Source: Alphaproteobacteria bacterium
Lineage (GTDB): Bacteria > Pseudomonadota > Alphaproteobacteria > Caulobacterales > Caulobacteraceae
Assembly (NCBI GenBank): GCA_028869395.1
Contig: JAGWSE010000117.1
Span: 1 to 10,836, forward strand
Reading direction: 5' to 3'
DNA: 10,836 bases
Shown: piece by piece, positions 8,787-10,836 of the stretch
How positions within the stretch are numbered: position 1 is the first letter of the stretch
Layout of the letters: each line of letters begins with the position of its first letter
Notes under the pieces: model-generated
Databases searched by the model: none
What the model saw: the letters and a program-made list of their open reading frames with translations, nothing else
Told to the model about the DNA's origin: nothing
Position numbers and translations under genes: made by a program

Positions 8787-8813
8787 TCCGCCGCTGCGCC
8801 TCCGCAGGGCGGA
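8787..8813 (+). terminator. Hairpin after rlmN, possible terminator
   Basis: TCCGCC (8787-8792) pairs with GGCGGA (8808-8813). Inside it, after one bulged G, CTGCG pairs with CGCAG around a CCTC loop. The structure begins 33 nt after the rlmN stop and ends 20 nt before the ribosome site of the next gene. No T-run follows, so it could be either a terminator or a leader element of the small downstream gene. Confidence 0.4.
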
Positions 8814-8847
8814 CGATTGAAAGGATAGGCGAGAGGAGGCCTGAGCC

Positions 8848-9135
8848 ATGCGGCTGGCGACGTCTGAAGAGCAGTTGTTGAAGGGCGAGAGCCTGAAGAC
8901 CGCACTCGAACGATTGTTGCGACCGGCGGTCGGATTCAGTCATCCCCGCGAAGTTCTCAAGGACCCGCTCCTCGGCCTCGACGAGAAGCGCGCCGTGCTC
9001 TCCTCCTGGGCCTCCGACGCCTCGGCTGTCCAGGATGAGCCCACTCTCCGCTGGCTGTTGGGAACGCCCGAGCCGGTGCCGCTCGCTGAGGTCCGCGAGG
9101 CATTGCAGCGTCTCGACCGGTGGGAGGCGAACTGA
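8848..9135 (+). CDS. Conserved hypothetical small protein with EKRAxLxSWASDAxAV motif
   Basis: This 95-residue soluble protein has no signal peptide or membrane segment. The central block HPREVLKDPLLGLDEKRAVLSSWASDASAVQDEPTLR (32-68) matches, from memory, a pattern recurring in small uncharacterised alphaproteobacterial proteins: 'P-x-DVL-x-D-x-x-L-S-x-x-EK-x-x-IL-x-x-W-x-x-DA'. The last ~20 residues (PLAEVREALQRLD, 78-90) look like an amphipathic helix. The protein is predicted mostly helical. AGGAGG (8834-8839) lies 8 nt before the ATG and is the strongest ribosome site in the window, which supports real and perhaps high expression. The gene lies 93 bp downstream of rlmN and may be read through from it. 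The function is unknown and none is proposed. Confidence 0.8.
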   Translation: MRLATSEEQLLKGESLKTALERLLRPAVGFSHPREVLKDPLLGLDEKRAVLSSWASDASAVQDEPTLRWLLGTPEPVPLAEVREALQRLDRWEAN

Positions 9136-9152
9136 GGACCCTGAAGCACCGC

Positions 9153-9167
9153 GCGACGCTGCGTCGC
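9153..9167 (+). repeat. Short hairpin after the small hypothetical gene
   Basis: GCGACG (9153-9158) and CGTCGC (9162-9167) form a 6-bp stem with a 3-base loop, 17 nt after the stop codon. A second GCGTCGC copy follows at about 9171. It may be a weak terminator that isolates the downstream promoter; no T-tract directly follows. Confidence 0.3.
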
Positions 9168-9190
9168 CCCGCGTCGCAATAGCGCAGCTT

Positions 9191-9220
9191 TTGACGCACA
9201 TGGCGCTCCCCATGTTATCG
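9191..9220 (+). promoter_or_regulatory. Candidate promoter for the DUF350-protease pair
   Basis: TTGACGC (9191-9197) exactly matches the -35 half of the Caulobacter housekeeping consensus TTGACGS. An AT-richer TGTTATCG (9213-9220) lies 15-18 bp downstream in -10 position, preceding the DUF350 start by about 30 bp. A run of four T residues marks the upstream side. This is the best promoter-like match in the window, but the -10 is imperfect. Confidence 0.4.
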
Positions 9221-9248
9221 AGGGGCGTCGGTCGTCAGGGGGCCTCAC

Positions 9249-9668
9249 ATGTTTCCATCGCCTGAGGTGCAGGCCTTCGCCACGGGATTCCCCGTCGCTC
9301 TGCTGCACCTGGTCGTGACGCTCGCGCTGTTGTTCGCCGGCGCCGGCGTCTACATCATGCTCACCCCGCAGCGGGAGGTGGCCCTGGTGCGCGAGGGCAA
9401 CCTCGCTGCCGCGATCTCGCTGGCAGGCATCCTGCTGGGCCTCGCCCTGCCGCTCGCCGCCTCGCTGAAAGCCTCGGCCAACCTGATCGACCTGACGCTT
9501 TGGGGCGTGGCCGCCCTGGTGGTCCAGCTGCTCATCTCGCGCCTGACCGACCTCGTGCTGCACGGGCTTTCGAAGCGGATCGAGCACGGTGAACTCGCCG
9601 CCGCCACCCTGCTGGCCAGCGTGAAGATCGCCACCGGCCTCGTCCTCGGGGCGGCGCTCTCCAGCTGA
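9249..9668 (+). CDS. DUF350 family integral membrane protein
   Basis: This 139-residue inner-membrane protein has four predicted membrane segments near 17-38, 53-74, 77-97 and 118-137. The TPQREVALVREGNLAAAISLAGILLGLALPLAASL block (39-73) is characteristic of DUF350 (PF03994; YjfL relatives), whose repeat unit is two helices. The family is widespread in bacteria and its molecular function is not established. A CAGGGGG ribosome site precedes the ATG. The stop codon is followed after only 3 nt by the ATG of the protease gene, so the two are almost certainly co-transcribed and probably translationally coupled. That coupling suggests a joint role at the cell envelope, which is inference. Confidence 0.88.
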   Translation: MFPSPEVQAFATGFPVALLHLVVTLALLFAGAGVYIMLTPQREVALVREGNLAAAISLAGILLGLALPLAASLKASANLIDLTLWGVAALVVQLLISRLTDLVLHGLSKRIEHGELAAATLLASVKIATGLVLGAALSS

Positions 9669-9671
9669 ACC

Positions 9672-10502
9672 ATGCATTTTCCCAGGCTTCCCGACTGGCT
9701 GATCTATGCGGTGGTGGTCGTGGCGCTCCTGTTCGCCGCGCTTGGCCGCCAGGAGCAGACCAACGCCCCGCCCGCGCCGCCGCCCGTCGCGGAGGCTGAA
9801 GGCTCGACGCTGGGGCCCGCCTCGCCCTTCGATCCCTCGGTGGTCGTGGAGGTCGCCAACAAGGCCGAGCCCGCCTCCGGCACCGCCTTCTCGGTCGACG
9901 ATTCCGGCGTCTGGATCACCGCGCGCCACGTGGTGGACGGCTGCACCGAGACCGCCATCGTGGTGGGGCCCGGGCGCGGGGTCGCGGCCAAGGTGCAGAT
10001 CGACCCGCGCGGGGAGGCCGCCATCCTCACCACCGACGGCGGGGCGCCGGCCCTGCCGCTCGACCTGACGGCGCCGCTCCGGCGTGGCGAGCGGGCCTAC
10101 CATCCGGGATTCCCGCAGGGCCGCCCGGGCGAGGCCACCACCCGGCTCCTCGGGCGCGAGAACCTGGTGGTTCGCGGCCGAGGCGCGCGCACCGAGCCGG
10201 TCCTGGTCTGGGCCGAGGCCGGCCGTACGGAAGGCCTCGACGGCACGCTGGCGGGCATCTCAGGCGCGCCGGCGCTCGATTCGGCCGGTGGTGTGATCGG
10301 GGTGACGATCGCCGAGGCGCCGCGCCGGGGCCGCCTCTACACGACCGTGCCCGAGACGGTGGAGGACGCGCTGGCGACAACCCGCGAGCCGGTCCAGGCC
10401 GGGGCCACGGGCGAGACGATCACGCCGGACAACTATGGCCGGGTGGCGGACGACCTGCGCCGCACCTTGCGAGTTGCGCAGGTGGTCTGCCTGAAGACCT
10501 AG
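9672..10502 (+). CDS. Membrane-anchored trypsin-like serine protease, atypical triad
   Basis: This 276-residue protein has one N-terminal membrane segment (10-24), then a Pro/Ala-rich linker (32-38), then a trypsin-fold domain (about 55-240), probably facing the periplasm. The catalytic His86 is in WITARHVV and Ser197 in GISGAPALDSAGGVIGV (195-211). Where HtrA/trypsin relatives have Asp in a D-[LA]-A-[VIL]-L context, this protein reads GEAAIL with Glu115 (codon 10014-10016). Activity may therefore be lowered or altered. No PDZ domain is present. Cys91 and Cys273 are the only cysteines and could form a disulphide. The gene begins 3 nt after the DUF350 stop without an obvious ribosome site of its own, which suggests coupling. 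The stop codon TAG (10500-10502) overlaps the inferred edge of the adjacent IS630 element, so the native C-terminus may differ. The fold is confident; the substrate is unknown. Confidence 0.85.
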   Translation: MHFPRLPDWLIYAVVVVALLFAALGRQEQTNAPPAPPPVAEAEGSTLGPASPFDPSVVVEVANKAEPASGTAFSVDDSGVWITARHVVDGCTETAIVVGPGRGVAAKVQIDPRGEAAILTTDGGAPALPLDLTAPLRRGERAYHPGFPQGRPGEATTRLLGRENLVVRGRGARTEPVLVWAEAGRTEGLDGTLAGISGAPALDSAGGVIGVTIAEAPRRGRLYTTVPETVEDALATTREPVQAGATGETITPDNYGRVADDLRRTLRVAQVVCLKT

Positions 10503-10836
10503 AGCATTCGGCGTTCAAGCTGGCTCATAGCCATCGTGTCGGAAGTAATTGGCGCATTCTTCCGGGGTGAAGTCGTCGAGCAATAGGCCGATGCGATCCC
10601 AGAGGCCTCCGACGGTCCGCTCGGCGGCTTTGCGCAAGCCGCTCTTGAACTTGGCGAACGCCAATTCGATTGGGTTGAGGTCGGGGGAGTAGGGCGGCAG
10701 CAGGAGGCGGATAGCGCCACAGGCCTCGATCAGGTGGCGGACCCGGTCGCCCCTGTGTGCGGGCAGGTTGTCCATCACGACGATGTCGCCGGGCCGCAAC
10801 GTCGGCGCCAGCACCTTTTCGACGTAGGTCTCGAAG
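10502..10836 (-). mobile_element. 3' end of an IS630-family insertion sequence, continuing past the window
   Basis: The element is recognised from its transposase. IS630 elements insert at TA and duplicate it. A TA at 10500-10501 directly precedes GAGCATTCGGCG, which I take as the element's outer end, 13 bp outside the transposase stop. This boundary is inferred, because the opposite terminal repeat lies outside the window and cannot be compared. Confidence 0.6.
10515..10836 (-). CDS. IS630-family transposase, C-terminal part (DDE domain)
   Basis: This DDE transposase catalyses cut-and-paste movement of the element. The last 106 codons are visible, from FETYVEKVLAPTLRPGD to the stop at 10515-10517; the N-terminus and first catalytic Asp lie beyond the window. 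The second Asp is in VVMDNLPAH and the final Glu in PYSPDLNPIEL. They are separated by 34 residues, matching the DD34E spacing of the IS630/Tc1/mariner superfamily. The conserved tail GLLLDDFTPEECANYF is typical of alphaproteobacterial members. Some IS630 relatives make the full protein from two frames by a frameshift, which cannot be judged here. No disruption is seen in the visible part. Confidence 0.92.
   Translation of the reverse strand, partial: FETYVEKVLAPTLRPGDIVVMDNLPAHRGDRVRHLIEACGAIRLLLPPYSPDLNPIELAFAKFKSGLRKAAERTVGGLWDRIGLLLDDFTPEECANYFRHDGYEPA

Noticed and set aside
8940..10103. A 387-codon minus-strand frame
   Set aside because: It runs antisense through three plus-strand genes with good ribosome sites and family matches. 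Its Arg/Gly/His-rich product looks like a shadow.

Overview
The window is compact, GC-rich chromosomal DNA from an alphaproteobacterium, most likely Caulobacteraceae (Caulobacter or Phenylobacterium type). This placement is inferred from four things: strong G/C third-position bias with long stop-free antisense frames; a roughly 1600-residue-class NAD-dependent glutamate dehydrogenase resembling Caulobacter GdhZ; GANTC sites (the CcrM methylation motif) in that gene's leader; and promoter-like elements resembling the Caulobacter housekeeping consensus. No database search was possible.

Layout. Positions 1-3650 (minus) hold the first 1216 codons of the large glutamate dehydrogenase, whose C-terminus lies outside the window. 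Its leader of about 200 bp carries two strong inverted repeats and two GANTC sites. Upstream on the same strand are an AI-2E/PerM-family membrane protein (3854-4957) and an SDR-family dehydrogenase of the 3-hydroxyacyl-CoA dehydrogenase type 2 kind (5157-5939). Divergent from the SDR gene is a small DUF1232 (YkvA-like) protein (5996-6418). It converges on a zinc-free quinone oxidoreductase-like MDR enzyme (6428-7429, minus). Divergent from that is rlmN (7534-8754), encoding the radical-SAM enzyme that methylates A2503 of 23S rRNA and A37 of some tRNAs. Next come a 95-residue conserved hypothetical protein (8848-9135) and a tightly spaced pair, DUF350 membrane protein (9249-9668) and membrane-anchored trypsin-like protease (9672-10502). 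At the right edge is the 3' end of an IS630-family transposase (10515 to the window end, minus).

Most of this is housekeeping and metabolism: nitrogen/carbon balance (glutamate dehydrogenase), acyl-CoA or alcohol oxidation (SDR), quinone/enone reduction (MDR) and translation fidelity (RlmN). The least explained part is the right third. There the DUF350-protease pair has a 3-nt gap, the protease has Glu where the catalytic Asp is expected, and an IS630 element abuts it so closely that the protease stop codon may have been formed by the insertion. I do not see a defence system, CRISPR array, prophage, tRNA or rRNA, and I do not claim a new multi-gene system. The DUF350-protease pair is the best candidate for something undescribed.
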